A stretch of 64,000 bases of DNA from [Clostridium] clostridioforme AGR2157. GTDB taxonomy: Bacteria; Bacillota; Clostridia; Lachnospirales; Lachnospiraceae. The stretch is from contig NZ_AUJR01000021.1 of NCBI RefSeq assembly GCF_000424325.1, positions 1 to 64,000 on the forward strand, written 5' to 3'. Positions 8,003 to 16,986 of this stretch are shown here, piece by piece. The stretch's first letter is position 1; the number at the start of each line of letters is the position of its first letter. Below the pieces are notes generated by a model. It worked only from the letters and a program-made list of their open reading frames with translations. It ran no database searches and was not told where the DNA came from. Both the position numbers and the translations under genes were made by a program.

Positions 8003-8986
8003 TTATTTCCAATACTCCTTATTCATGCTGCACGCTGCCGCCAGCTTCACAGGCAGGAAACGGTAACACCTGCCCAGGCGGTAGCCTGCGTATTTGAATC
8101 CGCTCTTTACAATCAGTCCGGGCACCAGCCATGGACGGCGGTGGGTCACAAGATAACGGGCTGTCTGCCTGACCAGACGGATTCCCTCGCCCTCCGGGCG
8201 GATGCCCCCGAATATCTCCGGATGGTCTGCCTGGGACACAGCCAGGTCGAAATTGCGGTGGAACTGGGCCGCGCACCCATAATTGTGGGAATGAATGACT
8301 CTGGCCTCCGCCACATACGCGACGGCGTAATCGTCCTGCAGCACTGCCTTCCCTGCAAATATCATATCCTCGTTGAATATGGTCTTATGAATGAAACCGC
8401 CCTGGAACCAGAACTTCTCCCTGTCATAGGCGCAGCATACATTGGAGGCAAAAAAGGTCTTGATGCCCATTCTTCCCAGGTCCTCCTTGGTCTTTATGCA
8501 GCTGTCCTCCGGATAATTAAAGGAACGGGTAAAGCGCTCCGCCATGGCGCAGTCCTTATCCGGCAGCTGCCTGGCATAGGCCATGATGACCGACTCCCCG
8601 CCGGGCCCCCTCTTGTCAAAGGCAGCCGTCAGATGCTCAATCAGCCTTTCATCGGCCGGAACCGCGTCGTCTGTCATAAATACCATGATATCCGCCCTGC
8701 TGTAGCGGGCCCCCCTGTTTCTGGTGGCTCCATGGTCAAATTCCTCCTTGGACAGATGGTGCACTTCCAGATTGCCGATTCCCTCAAAGCCCTTTTCATT
8801 CCAGTAGGCCTTCTCTGTATTCATGACAATGATTTTTCCTATGGGATAGGTCTGCATGGAAAGCATCTTTAAAAGCCTGGAAAACTTCTTTCCGGGCTTG
8901 TAGGTGGGTATGATTACATCCACCCGCAGCACGCGCTTTCTCTCCCGGCCATCCGTTATCTCTGTGTTACGTGTTACTTCCTCCAT
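8003..8986 (-). CDS. GT2 glycosyltransferase, rhamnosyltransferase-like
   Basis: A 327-residue GT-A fold enzyme opening with RVDVIIPTYKPGKKFSRLL and carrying GATRNRGARYSRADIMVFMTDDA, where the acidic TDD element would bind the metal and nucleotide sugar. This N-terminal pattern is typical of rhamnosyltransferases of capsule and O-antigen clusters. The start ATG at 8986 follows AAGGAG by ten bases and lies inside the 3' end of the flippase gene; an in-frame GTG at 9010 has no site. Sugar specificity is a guess supported by rfbABCD in the window. Confidence 0.85.
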   Translation of the reverse strand: MEEVTRNTEITDGRERKRVLRVDVIIPTYKPGKKFSRLLKMLSMQTYPIGKIIVMNTEKAYWNEKGFEGIGNLEVHHLSKEEFDHGATRNRGARYSRADIMVFMTDDAVPADERLIEHLTAAFDKRGPGGESVIMAYARQLPDKDCAMAERFTRSFNYPEDSCIKTKEDLGRMGIKTFFASNVCCAYDREKFWFQGGFIHKTIFNEDMIFAGKAVLQDDYAVAYVAEARVIHSHNYGCAAQFHRNFDLAVSQADHPEIFGGIRPEGEGIRLVRQTARYLVTHRRPWLVPGLIVKSGFKYAGYRLGRCYRFLPVKLAAACSMNKEYWK

Positions 8987-10289
8987 TACCGGTATTCTCC
9001 TTTTTCTCACTCTGACAGGCGCCCGCCGTATGCAGGCCGAAGCCCGTCACTAATCCCATCATGAGCAGCAGATAGCAGCCCGCCGCACCATTAATCCCAA
9101 ATTTTGATACCAGAAAGCCGGATAATACCGCTGCTGCAGCCGCGGCTGCCAGATATACGGCAAATATGGCCTTCTGTCTGCGCATGATTACAAGAGCATA
9201 ATACATCAGATTGGCCAGGGCATAGAACCCTCCTCCCAGCACAATGATGATGAAAGCCCCGTAATAGCTGACCAGCCTTCCTTCATAACCTCTTCCAAGA
9301 ATCATCTCCATCACGGACAGCACCCATTTTCCCAAAACAGCAGTAGCCCCCACTGCCAGCACCGTAAGTCCCAGGATGATGGCGCCGATGTTCCTGAGCT
9401 CCTTCTTAAAGCAGTCATAGTCCTTTCCGGTCCACAAGTTTGTAAGCCTGGTCAGAAAGGGCCTGATTACAAAATTGGCTACCATATAAATAACAGAGGT
9501 GGGCATAAAAATCAAGTTAAAGTATCCCGACGCAGCATCGTTCATCCTGGCGTCAATGGCATATTTGGCAGCGGAGAACACATAAAAGTCCAGAAAGGCC
9601 GATATAAACAGGAATAAGGTGCTTTTAAACAGCCTTCCCGTCTTCCTCTCCCCCTTGTTCCAGTCCACCGACGGCAGGGCGTGGATAACATCCAGGTTAA
9701 ACAGCGCGATTCCCGCTGCCTGGGCAGCCACCGCGGCCAGACAGGAGAACAAAAGGTGTTCAAATGCCGCCAGCGTCACCAGAAATACGCTGACCGAAAA
9801 AAGAGTTCGGAAAAAATTGGATTTTCCCGTAAGATACAGGCTTCCCTGGCGCTGAAATTCCGACTCATATACATCAGCATACCCATCTATTACCTTGTAT
9901 ATGACAAGCAAAATGAGAATCATGCATTTGTCCGCCGTGTAACGCCCCATGCCGTGCATGAAGGTGAGGAACACGGCCCCTGCCGCCAGAGCCATAATAC
10001 ATGTTATGTTCCTGTGCTCCAGATAATCCCCAAAGGAATACTCGCCTGTTCCGTCCGTAATCTGGAAGGGACGGATACCAAAATAAGCTACAATAAACAT
10101 CTGCTGTCCCAGAGTGGAAAATCCGAAGGAAAAGATACCTCCCTGGTCGTCTCCCACCACCCGTATGACCAGAAAAGACAGAACCATGCTGGCCAATGCA
10201 TAGACAAAACTCCCTGCAATATTCCAGACCACGTTCTGCCGTCCGATATCCGTTCCTTTATATAATAAATGTTTCGTCAGATTCTTCAT
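8967..10289 (-). CDS. Polysaccharide flippase (MOP superfamily)
   Basis: A 440-residue protein with about twelve hydrophobic helices, beginning RQNVVWNIAGSFVYALASMV and with a conserved loop near VVGDDQGGIFSFGFSTLGQQ, the style of Wzx-type lipid-linked oligosaccharide flippases. The start at 10289 has GGAG six bases upstream. The gene lies between two GT2 genes and overlaps the next by 20 bases. It is the first of two flippases in the glycan region; they are not closely alike (the other is WzxC-like), so two different glycans or two export steps may be served. Confidence 0.83.
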   Translation of the reverse strand: MKNLTKHLLYKGTDIGRQNVVWNIAGSFVYALASMVLSFLVIRVVGDDQGGIFSFGFSTLGQQMFIVAYFGIRPFQITDGTGEYSFGDYLEHRNITCIMALAAGAVFLTFMHGMGRYTADKCMILILLVIYKVIDGYADVYESEFQRQGSLYLTGKSNFFRTLFSVSVFLVTLAAFEHLLFSCLAAVAAQAAGIALFNLDVIHALPSVDWNKGERKTGRLFKSTLFLFISAFLDFYVFSAAKYAIDARMNDAASGYFNLIFMPTSVIYMVANFVIRPFLTRLTNLWTGKDYDCFKKELRNIGAIILGLTVLAVGATAVLGKWVLSVMEMILGRGYEGRLVSYYGAFIIIVLGGGFYALANLMYYALVIMRRQKAIFAVYLAAAAAAAVLSGFLVSKFGINGAAGCYLLLMMGLVTGFGLHTAGACQSEKKENTGNGGSNT

Positions 10290-10325
10290 GATGTTCTCCA
10301 AGCTCCGGGGGATAGCCGGAAAATA

Positions 10326-11012
10326 CTAGCGTTTCCTGAAATTCTGAATCATAAGTATGGAAATCAGCATCCTGGCCATATAGTGGACGGCTGTCAGCGG
10401 TTTTAAATAGCTCTCCCCCTCCAGCCTTTCGTCAATGGTCACCTGCAGCTCCGCTACCCTGGCTCCCTGTTTGATCAGGAAGGAAACCGTGTCCGGCTCC
10501 GGTCCGTAATTCAGGTTAAGGGCGAATTCCTCTATCATCCTCCGGTTAAACATGCGCATGCCCGAAGTGGGATCCGTCACCCTTGTTCCGGTGGTAAACC
10601 GGATGGCGCTGCCTATGATTCTGCTTCCAATCATCCTGACCGACCATCCCTTTTTCTCCGTTACAAACCGGGAGCCTATGACAATGTCATACCCTTCCTC
10701 CATCTTCTGTCTCATGGCCTCAATGTACTCGGGCCTGTGCTGTCCGTCTCCGTCAAACTGGACGGCGTAGCGGTACCCCTTCCTGTAGGCGTATTTCATA
10801 CCGGCCTGGAAGCATCCGGCCAATCCCAGATTCACCGGCAGGTCCAGAAGGTTATATCCCTTTTCCCTGCAGATTTTGGCTGTGCTGTCCCTGGAACCGT
10901 CGTTCACCACCACATAATCCAGCTGCCCAAAGCCCCGGACCAGGTCCTCCACCACCCTCTCTATATTCTTTTCCTCATTAAAAGCCGGTATCACCAACAG
11001 TACCTTATCCAT
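10326..11012 (-). CDS. GT2 polyprenyl-phosphate glycosyltransferase (DPM1-like)
   Basis: A 228-residue enzyme with the compact dolichyl-phosphate-mannose-synthase architecture: VLLVIPAFNEEKNIERVVED at the start, DYVVVNDGSRDST (metal-binding acidic loop), GLAGCFQAGMKYA, and AVQFDGDGQH with the DxD element near residue 90. It lacks C-terminal membrane helices, so it would rely on a membrane partner; the DUF2304 protein of the same operon is the obvious candidate. It probably loads a sugar onto undecaprenyl phosphate for the DUF2142 transferase. Family call is strong, the partnership is inference. Confidence 0.87.
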   Translation of the reverse strand: MDKVLLVIPAFNEEKNIERVVEDLVRGFGQLDYVVVNDGSRDSTAKICREKGYNLLDLPVNLGLAGCFQAGMKYAYRKGYRYAVQFDGDGQHRPEYIEAMRQKMEEGYDIVIGSRFVTEKKGWSVRMIGSRIIGSAIRFTTGTRVTDPTSGMRMFNRRMIEEFALNLNYGPEPDTVSFLIKQGARVAELQVTIDERLEGESYLKPLTAVHYMARMLISILMIQNFRKR

Positions 11013-11021
11013 GTTCGTCTC

Positions 11022-12137
11022 CTACATCCCCCTTATGATGCCGCAGATACGGTCCACATCCTCTAACTCCAGGTCCGCATAACACGGCAGCGTCAGCACG
11101 CGGTCAGCCACGTAAGCTGCCACCGGCGTATCCTTGGAGGAAAACCTGCCCTTGTAACACTGGAAATCATTGATCAGGGGATAAAAATATTTTCTGGGGT
11201 ATATTCTGTGCCCTGCCAGGCAGTCATATACCTGGTCCCGGTCAGCCTTAAAGTTCTCAAACAGCACAGGGAAATAGGCGTAATTGGGCGTAAGCCCTTC
11301 TTTGAAAGAAGGCAGCTTAATACCCGGCACGCCTGCCAGGCCGGACAGATAACGCTCCACCACCAGCCTGCGCCTGCCTATCTCCTGGTCCAGATGATGC
11401 AGGTTGCACAGTCCCATGGCTGCCTGGAATTCATTCATCTTGGCGTTCCCGCCTACCCATACCACATGCTCCTGGTCCACAATGCCGAAATTCTTAAGGC
11501 AGTTCAGACGGTGCTCCATCCAGTCCTCCTGAAAGGTTACCGCTCCCCCTTCAATGGAGTTGAACACCTTGGTGGCATGAAAGCTGAAAATACTGGCATC
11601 CCCAAATTCACCGACGCTTTTTCCTTTATACCGCTCCCCAAAGGTGTGGGCCGCATCGTATATTACCTTCAGCCCGTGTTTCCTGGCTATTGCCTCAATG
11701 CGCTCCACATCGCACAGGTTTCCATACACATGGACCGGCATAATAGCCGAGGTCTTATCCGTGATAAGTGCCTCGATTTTTTCCGCGTCCATGGTGAAAT
11801 CCTCCGGATTGATGTCGCAGAATACCGGGGTCAGGTTATTGCGCACAATGGCATGGGTGGTGGACGCAAAGCTGAAGGGGGTGGTAATCACCTCGCCGGT
11901 CAGCTCCAGGGCCTGGATGGCCATTTCCAGAGCCATGTGCCCGTTTACAAACAGCACCATGTTCCGGATTCCCATGTACTCCTTAAGCTCCTTTTCCAGC
12001 TGTTTGTGGAAATCCCCCATATTAGTCAGCCATGCGCTGTCCCATATGGGTTTTATCATCTCTATATATTCTTCGTAAGAAGGAAGGGAGGACCGGGTAA
12101 CCAGTATCTCCTTCTCTTTATCTTCCTGTCCGTTCAT
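11022..12137 (-). CDS. DegT/DnrJ/EryC1/StrS-family sugar aminotransferase
   Basis: A 371-residue PLP enzyme that aminates a keto-sugar nucleotide. The PLP lysine is Lys190 in FSFHATKVFNSIEGG, with Asp161 in YDAAHTFG contacting the cofactor, and VNGHMALEMAIQAL binding phosphate near residues 64-77. The second half is typical of dTDP-4-amino-4,6-dideoxyhexose transaminases. Since the pathway in the window makes dTDP-4-keto-6-deoxyglucose (RfbA, RfbB), the likely product is a dTDP-4-amino-4,6-dideoxyhexose for the glycan, possibly further modified. It ends nine bases before the DPM1-like gene starts, within the operon. Confidence 0.9.
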   Translation of the reverse strand: MNGQEDKEKEILVTRSSLPSYEEYIEMIKPIWDSAWLTNMGDFHKQLEKELKEYMGIRNMVLFVNGHMALEMAIQALELTGEVITTPFSFASTTHAIVRNNLTPVFCDINPEDFTMDAEKIEALITDKTSAIMPVHVYGNLCDVERIEAIARKHGLKVIYDAAHTFGERYKGKSVGEFGDASIFSFHATKVFNSIEGGAVTFQEDWMEHRLNCLKNFGIVDQEHVVWVGGNAKMNEFQAAMGLCNLHHLDQEIGRRRLVVERYLSGLAGVPGIKLPSFKEGLTPNYAYFPVLFENFKADRDQVYDCLAGHRIYPRKYFYPLINDFQCYKGRFSSKDTPVAAYVADRVLTLPCYADLELEDVDRICGIIRGM

Positions 12138-12230
12138 ACGTCATTTTGTCCTTTCTGCAGGCCGCTATGCATCTCAAGGCCTGCCTCAGCGCGCCGTCCT
12201 GCGTCTCAAATCCCGCCTCCCCGCACCGCC

Positions 12231-13127
12231 CTACCACCGCATCCTGCACACCACGGTCAGAAACCACACCTCTGCCAGGACGAGTCCCAAAACAGCCCTG
12301 GCTGCCGCCATGCCTGCCGGGCCGGTTCCCAGATACTCCTTATAGTAATACAGCTTGCTCCTATGAAGCAGCCTCTGCTTATCCACGATCCGTTTAAAGC
12401 TTTTGTCAATGCTGACAGAATGGGCATGGACATAGGACTCATCCGTTACCAGCACGGTCTTCAGACCCATTTTCCTGAACTTCTGTCCCAGCACCTTTTC
12501 TTCATAATACAAAAAGATGTGTTTGTCAAATACTTCTTTTATTTCCCCCGGCGTGAGAAGGCCTGTCTTTAACATAAAAAAGGACCCGGGAACCGCATCC
12601 ACCAGGCGGCAATCCTCATCCCCCGCATACGCAAGCCTGTAGGAAGGCGTATTCAGCATGGCCTTAAACAGACGTCTGGTAACCAAACCCGTATCCAGCA
12701 GGTCCTTCCACAGAGGAAGGAGGGTCCAGTAGGAAAACAGTTCTCCCCCCTGCGGGTCCTTCACCCTGGCTGAGGCAGCCACCGCGCCCTGGGTCTTGTC
12801 CAGTGCATCCTTTACCCGCCGGATGCAGCGCGGCGTCACATGAATGTCCGGGTTGGCAATGATTACATAGTCTGCCTCCAGACAGCTTACGGCGTAATTG
12901 ATTCCCTCCTGGTTTCCCATGCCGTAGCCGCCGTTTTGCTCCAGCCGAAGCGCGTGGACCTTTCCGCTGCCATTCAGTGTCCGGAGGAGCTTCCATGAAT
13001 CATCGGATGAGTGGTTGTCCACCACCACCACGCAGTCCAGGCACTCATAATCCCTGACCTCATCCACCAGTGACAGGGTGGTGCGGCAGTCATTATAGTT
13101 CAATATAATCATGCTTATCTTATCCAT
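12231..13127 (-). CDS. GT2 glycosyltransferase, WbbL-like
   Basis: A 298-residue GT-A enzyme with the motifs of WbbL-type rhamnosyltransferases: ISMIILNYND at the start, VVVVDNHSSDDS, NGGYGMGNQEGINYA and YVIIANPDIHV (NPD replaces the usual DxD). The ATG at 13127 begins one base after the stop of the upstream GT8 gene, so translation is probably coupled. It lies second in the left glycan block. A 93-base gap to the aminotransferase contains no gene. Acceptor and donor are not determined. Confidence 0.86.
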   Translation of the reverse strand: MDKISMIILNYNDCRTTLSLVDEVRDYECLDCVVVVDNHSSDDSWKLLRTLNGSGKVHALRLEQNGGYGMGNQEGINYAVSCLEADYVIIANPDIHVTPRCIRRVKDALDKTQGAVAASARVKDPQGGELFSYWTLLPLWKDLLDTGLVTRRLFKAMLNTPSYRLAYAGDEDCRLVDAVPGSFFMLKTGLLTPGEIKEVFDKHIFLYYEEKVLGQKFRKMGLKTVLVTDESYVHAHSVSIDKSFKRIVDKQRLLHRSKLYYYKEYLGTGPAGMAAARAVLGLVLAEVWFLTVVCRMRW

Positions 13128-13128
13128 A

Positions 13129-14148
13129 TCATTTCCCGCTTCCAAAAGCCTTCTGCTTCCTTCGGCTGTCCACCAGCCTCATCCCCAGCCTGCGGCTGAT
13201 CCACAGCCGGAAGGCAGGGCAGATAAGGCTCACATGGTTAAACACCCACCACATGTACATGTACAGCCTCTTTCCCTCCTGTTTTGGGGTTCCCTTCCAG
13301 GGAGTCTTATCCAGATAATACTCATAGAGCCTTCTGAAATGGTTGTGGCTGCCGGCTATCCAGGGCCTCTCGTCTCCCAGATAATGAATGATGACAGGGG
13401 CCTTTCCCGCCTGCCTGTACTCGTCCTCCCCCACTGCCCGGTATGCCCCGCACATGTTCACCAGGGTCCTGTACCTGAAATACCGGTAGTTGGTAAAATA
13501 ATTATACCGGACCGGCAGCGTGATGATTCTGCCTCTCAGCGCGCCGTTAATGGTATCCTGGTCACAGGCAAATAGGCTGCCCTGATGGCTTCTGTAAAAT
13601 TCCAGCAGCTGCCCCAGCACATCCTGGTTTCTCCACGCCTCCAGGTCCATGAGCAGGACTCCGGAATTATAGTAAGGCTCATCCTTTTCCATGCCGATGG
13701 ATTCCTTCATCTCCCTGTAAACCGTGGGCTCCATCACCATACCCACCAGATGGCTTCCAAGCTCTGTCTCATACAGGGGACGTATGCTTCCGTTCACAAT
13801 GGTATCGCAGTCCAGATACAGGGCCTTTCTTACGCAGTCCGGCAGCACCCTGGGGGCAAAGAGGCGCCCCATGGCGCTTATATCAAATCCCCTGGTATCC
13901 ACCTCATAGTCAAACCGATCCCTCAGTTTTCCCAGCTCCGCCACATGAAGGCTGCGGCTGAATTTTCCCGCAACAGAGGCCAGGCGTTCAAGGTAAGCCT
14001 CACTCATTCCCACGGACAGGATATATACGTCCATCCGGGGGATGTTCCTGCTGTGGTCCAGCAGGGAATAAAGGGAGGCCGCCAGATGTCCGGCATACCC
14101 GTCATTAGACGCATAAATGATATTAACAGTTTCTGTATTCCAATCCAT
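13129..14148 (-). CDS. GT8-family glycosyltransferase
   Basis: A 339-residue retaining glycosyltransferase of family 8. VNIIYASNDGYAGHLAASLYS opens the Rossmann-like fold, KALYLDCDTIVNGSI holds the DxD metal site (DCD), and YYNSGVLLMDLEAWR, DQDTINGALRG and VIIHYLGDERPW (metal-binding histidine) follow in family order. The start at 14148 has AGGTG seven bases upstream; the in-frame ATG at 14193 has nothing. It is the first gene of the left glycan block and diverges from the L,D-transpeptidase. GT8 enzymes often add glucose or galactose. Confidence 0.88.
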   Translation of the reverse strand: MDWNTETVNIIYASNDGYAGHLAASLYSLLDHSRNIPRMDVYILSVGMSEAYLERLASVAGKFSRSLHVAELGKLRDRFDYEVDTRGFDISAMGRLFAPRVLPDCVRKALYLDCDTIVNGSIRPLYETELGSHLVGMVMEPTVYREMKESIGMEKDEPYYNSGVLLMDLEAWRNQDVLGQLLEFYRSHQGSLFACDQDTINGALRGRIITLPVRYNYFTNYRYFRYRTLVNMCGAYRAVGEDEYRQAGKAPVIIHYLGDERPWIAGSHNHFRRLYEYYLDKTPWKGTPKQEGKRLYMYMWWVFNHVSLICPAFRLWISRRLGMRLVDSRRKQKAFGSGK

Positions 14149-14313
14149 ATTATGGCACCTATTTCTTACATTCTCTAGTCTTTCTAAGGTCATTTTGTTT
14201 ACAATTTTACATTATAGCGGGTAAAAAGTAAATCACATCTGGAATTTTCCTGCCAAATATGATAGATTAAGACATGTATGGTAATCTATATAAAATTCAG
14301 GAGGATGTTACGA
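14149..14313. promoter_or_regulatory. Divergent control region, glycan block / L,D-transpeptidase
   Basis: The two units start back to back here. On the minus strand TATAAT lies at about 14213-14218 in CGCTATAATG, but with a poor -35. On the plus strand AGGAGG (14299-14304) is nine bases before ATG 14314 and fixes the transpeptidase start. No clean plus-strand promoter was assigned. Confidence 0.45.
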
Positions 14314-15873
14314 ATGAATGAGTTAACGAAGCGTGCTGTCGCAGCCCTTCTGTCCGGACTTCTGGTCTTAGGTCAGGCCGGACCCGCATTGGCCGCGCAG
14401 GATGATTCTATTTATGGTCCGGCTTTTTCCACAAAAGTCGAACAAACCTCCCCTGGTTCTTCAGAAAGCCAGAGTGGGGGCGTGCAGAGTTCCGGCCCGC
14501 AGTCAGTGGCTCCTGCCAACGCAGCCCCGGCAGAACAGGCCGATGGGGGCAGCGCTGCAGCAGCCGGCAGCACTGAGGCAGCCGCTAAAGCCGGCACAGA
14601 CAGCGTGTCTTCCTCTGCCACGGACCAGAACGCGGCACAGGCAGCAGACGACTCGGCGCAGGCCGATGCAGAGGCAGCCGCAGCAGCCCAGTTTGCAGCA
14701 GAGGAAGCTGCCAGACAGGCATCAGCCAATACGCCTTTTGTCCAGATTCAGGTGCTCCGTCCGGATACCACATGGACCGATCCTGTAATAGGCGATACAC
14801 CGGTAGTGACAGAGCAGGGATTCCGTTCCATGTCCGTCTATCTGAACAACATAGTGGGCGACATCCTTTACAGGACGTATACAAGCGCGCATGGCTGGAG
14901 CGACTGGGCCATGAACGGCGGCCACACCACTGTCTGGGAGGACGGCGCCCTGGTGGAGGCCATCCAGATGCGTTTCAACGGCTTTGTGGGCAACACATTT
15001 GATATTTACTACTGCACAACCCTGAACGATGGGACAGAGTTAAACTGGGCGCGCAACAGCGCAACAGCAGGAACCATGGGTACAGGAAAGGTGCTGAGCG
15101 GCTTCAGGGTATCCCTCTGGGGTAAAGGCGTGGAAGGCGCTGCCTACAACATGGAGAAACCATTGGAAGCAGCGTTCCCGGACGGAATCCAGGTTGTGGA
15201 CGGGGCAGTGGCATACAGTAACGGCACCGGCGTTCCATTTACCGGATGGGCCTGGAATGACAGGGACCGCTACTACTTTGTGAACAATGCGCCTGTAACA
15301 GGCTGGCAGTACATAGACGGTTTCAAGTATTACTTTGACGAGACCGGCAAGCTGCTGACCGACTTAGAGCCCATTGTGGGCAACAGCGGTCCGTTCCTCA
15401 TCAGCATCAACAAGCAGATGAACTGCATGACCATCTTCGCACAGGACGGAGCCAACGGCTTCATCATCCCGGTAAAGACCTATCTTACCTCTACCGGACC
15501 GGATACCCCGATTGGAACCTTCCAGACACCGGCCAAGTATCGTTGGCGTGACATGAACCACGGAATCTTCACCCAGTACGCGACGCGTATTTACAAGGGC
15601 TTCCTGATTCACTCCATCCTGTACAGCCGTCCGGACCCCATGACATTAGATCCGCTGACCTATAATTATCTGGGTATCGCAGAGTCAGCCGGCTGTGTCC
15701 GCCTCCTTTCCGGAGACGCCAAATGGGTATATGACAACTGTGCACTGGGCACCACGGTGACCATCTACAACTCGCCAAAGGCAGGCCCTTATGACCGGCC
15801 GGCCATTGAGTGGGTCATTCCGGGAGACCAGCACTGGGATCCCACAGATCCTCTATTTGCCCAGCAGCAGTGA
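14314..15873 (+). CDS. Secreted L,D-transpeptidase with cell-wall-binding repeats
   Basis: A 519-residue exported protein. Residues 1-28 are a signal peptide ending ALA; about 35-145 are a low-complexity Ala/Ser/Gln-rich linker; about 145-285 resemble two ChW (clostridial hydrophobic Trp) units around GWSDWAMNGGHTTVW and LNWARNSATAGTMGTGK; about 300-350 hold two glucan/choline-binding-type repeats (TGWAWNDRDRYYFVN, TGWQYIDGFKYYFDETGK); 355-500 is a YkuD domain with catalytic motif SAGCVRL and upstream HSILYS histidine. It would make 3-3 peptidoglycan cross-links or attach protein or glycan to the wall. It is the only plus-strand gene inside the glycan region. Confidence 0.9.
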   Translation: MNELTKRAVAALLSGLLVLGQAGPALAAQDDSIYGPAFSTKVEQTSPGSSESQSGGVQSSGPQSVAPANAAPAEQADGGSAAAAGSTEAAAKAGTDSVSSSATDQNAAQAADDSAQADAEAAAAAQFAAEEAARQASANTPFVQIQVLRPDTTWTDPVIGDTPVVTEQGFRSMSVYLNNIVGDILYRTYTSAHGWSDWAMNGGHTTVWEDGALVEAIQMRFNGFVGNTFDIYYCTTLNDGTELNWARNSATAGTMGTGKVLSGFRVSLWGKGVEGAAYNMEKPLEAAFPDGIQVVDGAVAYSNGTGVPFTGWAWNDRDRYYFVNNAPVTGWQYIDGFKYYFDETGKLLTDLEPIVGNSGPFLISINKQMNCMTIFAQDGANGFIIPVKTYLTSTGPDTPIGTFQTPAKYRWRDMNHGIFTQYATRIYKGFLIHSILYSRPDPMTLDPLTYNYLGIAESAGCVRLLSGDAKWVYDNCALGTTVTIYNSPKAGPYDRPAIEWVIPGDQHWDPTDPLFAQQQ

Positions 15874-15936
15874 TTTTTAAACCATGGGTAATCTTTAAAA
15901 CTATATTATAAAGGCATATTATAAAGTATACAGCCA

Positions 15937-15994
15937 AAATGGCGGGGAACCGTTCATTGGAATCACTTTCCAATGAACGTCTTCCTCGCCATTT
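15937..15994. terminator. Very long bidirectional hairpin between convergent genes
   Basis: Arms at 15937-15962 and 15968-15994 pair over about 26 positions with two small mismatches around a five-base loop (TCACT). It lies 64 bases after the L,D-transpeptidase stop and includes the final codons and stop of the convergent GT2 gene, whose stop lies in the loop. It can terminate both transcripts, though T-tracts are short. Confidence 0.75.
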
Positions 15995-16970
15995 CATATA
16001 CTGCCGGCATGGTATGCTCAAATCTCAGAAAAAACCGCATCCTGGGCGTAAGCTCTTTATAATACCTGCGGTATTGGGGATTGAATATCTCCTCAAACTG
16101 CTTGGTGTTTACCATTGTCTGGTAATAGGTCCTGCGGGCAGCGCTCTCTGCCGCTTCCTTAAACCTGCCCCCTGTGGCCCTGTCAAACTGCTCATAGGTG
16201 CGCTTCATGCGATCACAGTAAGCCCTCTGCTTACCCTGGTAATCCCCGTTCTTTCCCTCCACGGTCCAGGAACCTGCCACGCCTACCCGGTAGGCGCTCA
16301 TGGCCTCGTCAAAGTAATAGCCGTATCCGTTTGCCGCCGCAATCAACTGGATTGGCGTATCCCCCACGGGACAGTCCACATAGTAATCAGGCAGCTCCCT
16401 CACCAGACGGGCCGGAAATGCCATGGAAGACATGGCGTAGCCCGAAGGCTTGTCAATGATTTCCTCCGGGGACAGGACGCGGCTCTCCCTGTACGGCCTC
16501 ATCTGGCCCTCTGTCAGCGCCTTTCCCACCAAATCTATGCTGGCGCTGTGGATGCACAGGGTACAGTCAGGGTGGGCTTCCATATAATTCACCTGCTTCT
16601 GAAGCTTATCCGGAGACAGGAAATAGTCGTCCCCGTCACACATGAAAATATACTTTCCCCTGGCCCTGGGGAAATTAAAGGCCCCGCTGATATTGTCGAT
16701 TCCCTGTGAATACTGGTTTTCTGTCTGAATCAGAGGCTTCACCTGGTCCGGATACCTGGCCGCATATTCCCGGATAATATCGCTGGTCCCGTCCGTGGAT
16801 GCATCGTCGTGGACCAGTATCTCAAATGCAAAATCTGTCTCCTGCATCAGAAAGCTGTCCAGGGCTGTTCTGATATAATTCACATGATTAAATGTAACAC
16901 AGCTGATGCTGGCCATTATAGTTGTATCTGCGGTTTGCGGCCCGGCGCCGCCTTGCACTTTGTCGCTCAT
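15963..16970 (-). CDS. GT2 glycosyltransferase
   Basis: A 335-residue GT-A enzyme: MASISCVTFNHVNYIRTALD, FEILVHDDASTDGT (acidic nucleotide-sugar loop) and YIFMCDGDDYFLSPDKLQKQ with the DGDD metal site are the standard GT2 elements, followed by a ~190-residue acceptor region. It is the last gene of the right glycan block, 16 bases after the ATP-grasp gene. Its last nine codons form one arm of a near-perfect long hairpin, so the C-terminus is constrained by the terminator. A GGGAGG site supports the start at 16970; Met19 is a weaker alternative. Confidence 0.87.
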   Translation of the reverse strand: MSDKVQGGAGPQTADTTIMASISCVTFNHVNYIRTALDSFLMQETDFAFEILVHDDASTDGTSDIIREYAARYPDQVKPLIQTENQYSQGIDNISGAFNFPRARGKYIFMCDGDDYFLSPDKLQKQVNYMEAHPDCTLCIHSASIDLVGKALTEGQMRPYRESRVLSPEEIIDKPSGYAMSSMAFPARLVRELPDYYVDCPVGDTPIQLIAAANGYGYYFDEAMSAYRVGVAGSWTVEGKNGDYQGKQRAYCDRMKRTYEQFDRATGGRFKEAAESAARRTYYQTMVNTKQFEEIFNPQYRRYYKELTPRMRFFLRFEHTMPAVYEMARKTFIGK

Positions 16971-16986
16971 ATCCTGTCACACCTCC

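Noticed and set aside
11208-12572. 454-codon plus-strand open frame
   Set aside because: Antisense to the DegT aminotransferase and a GT2 gene, which have clear catalytic motifs; His- and Pro-rich translation without family features.
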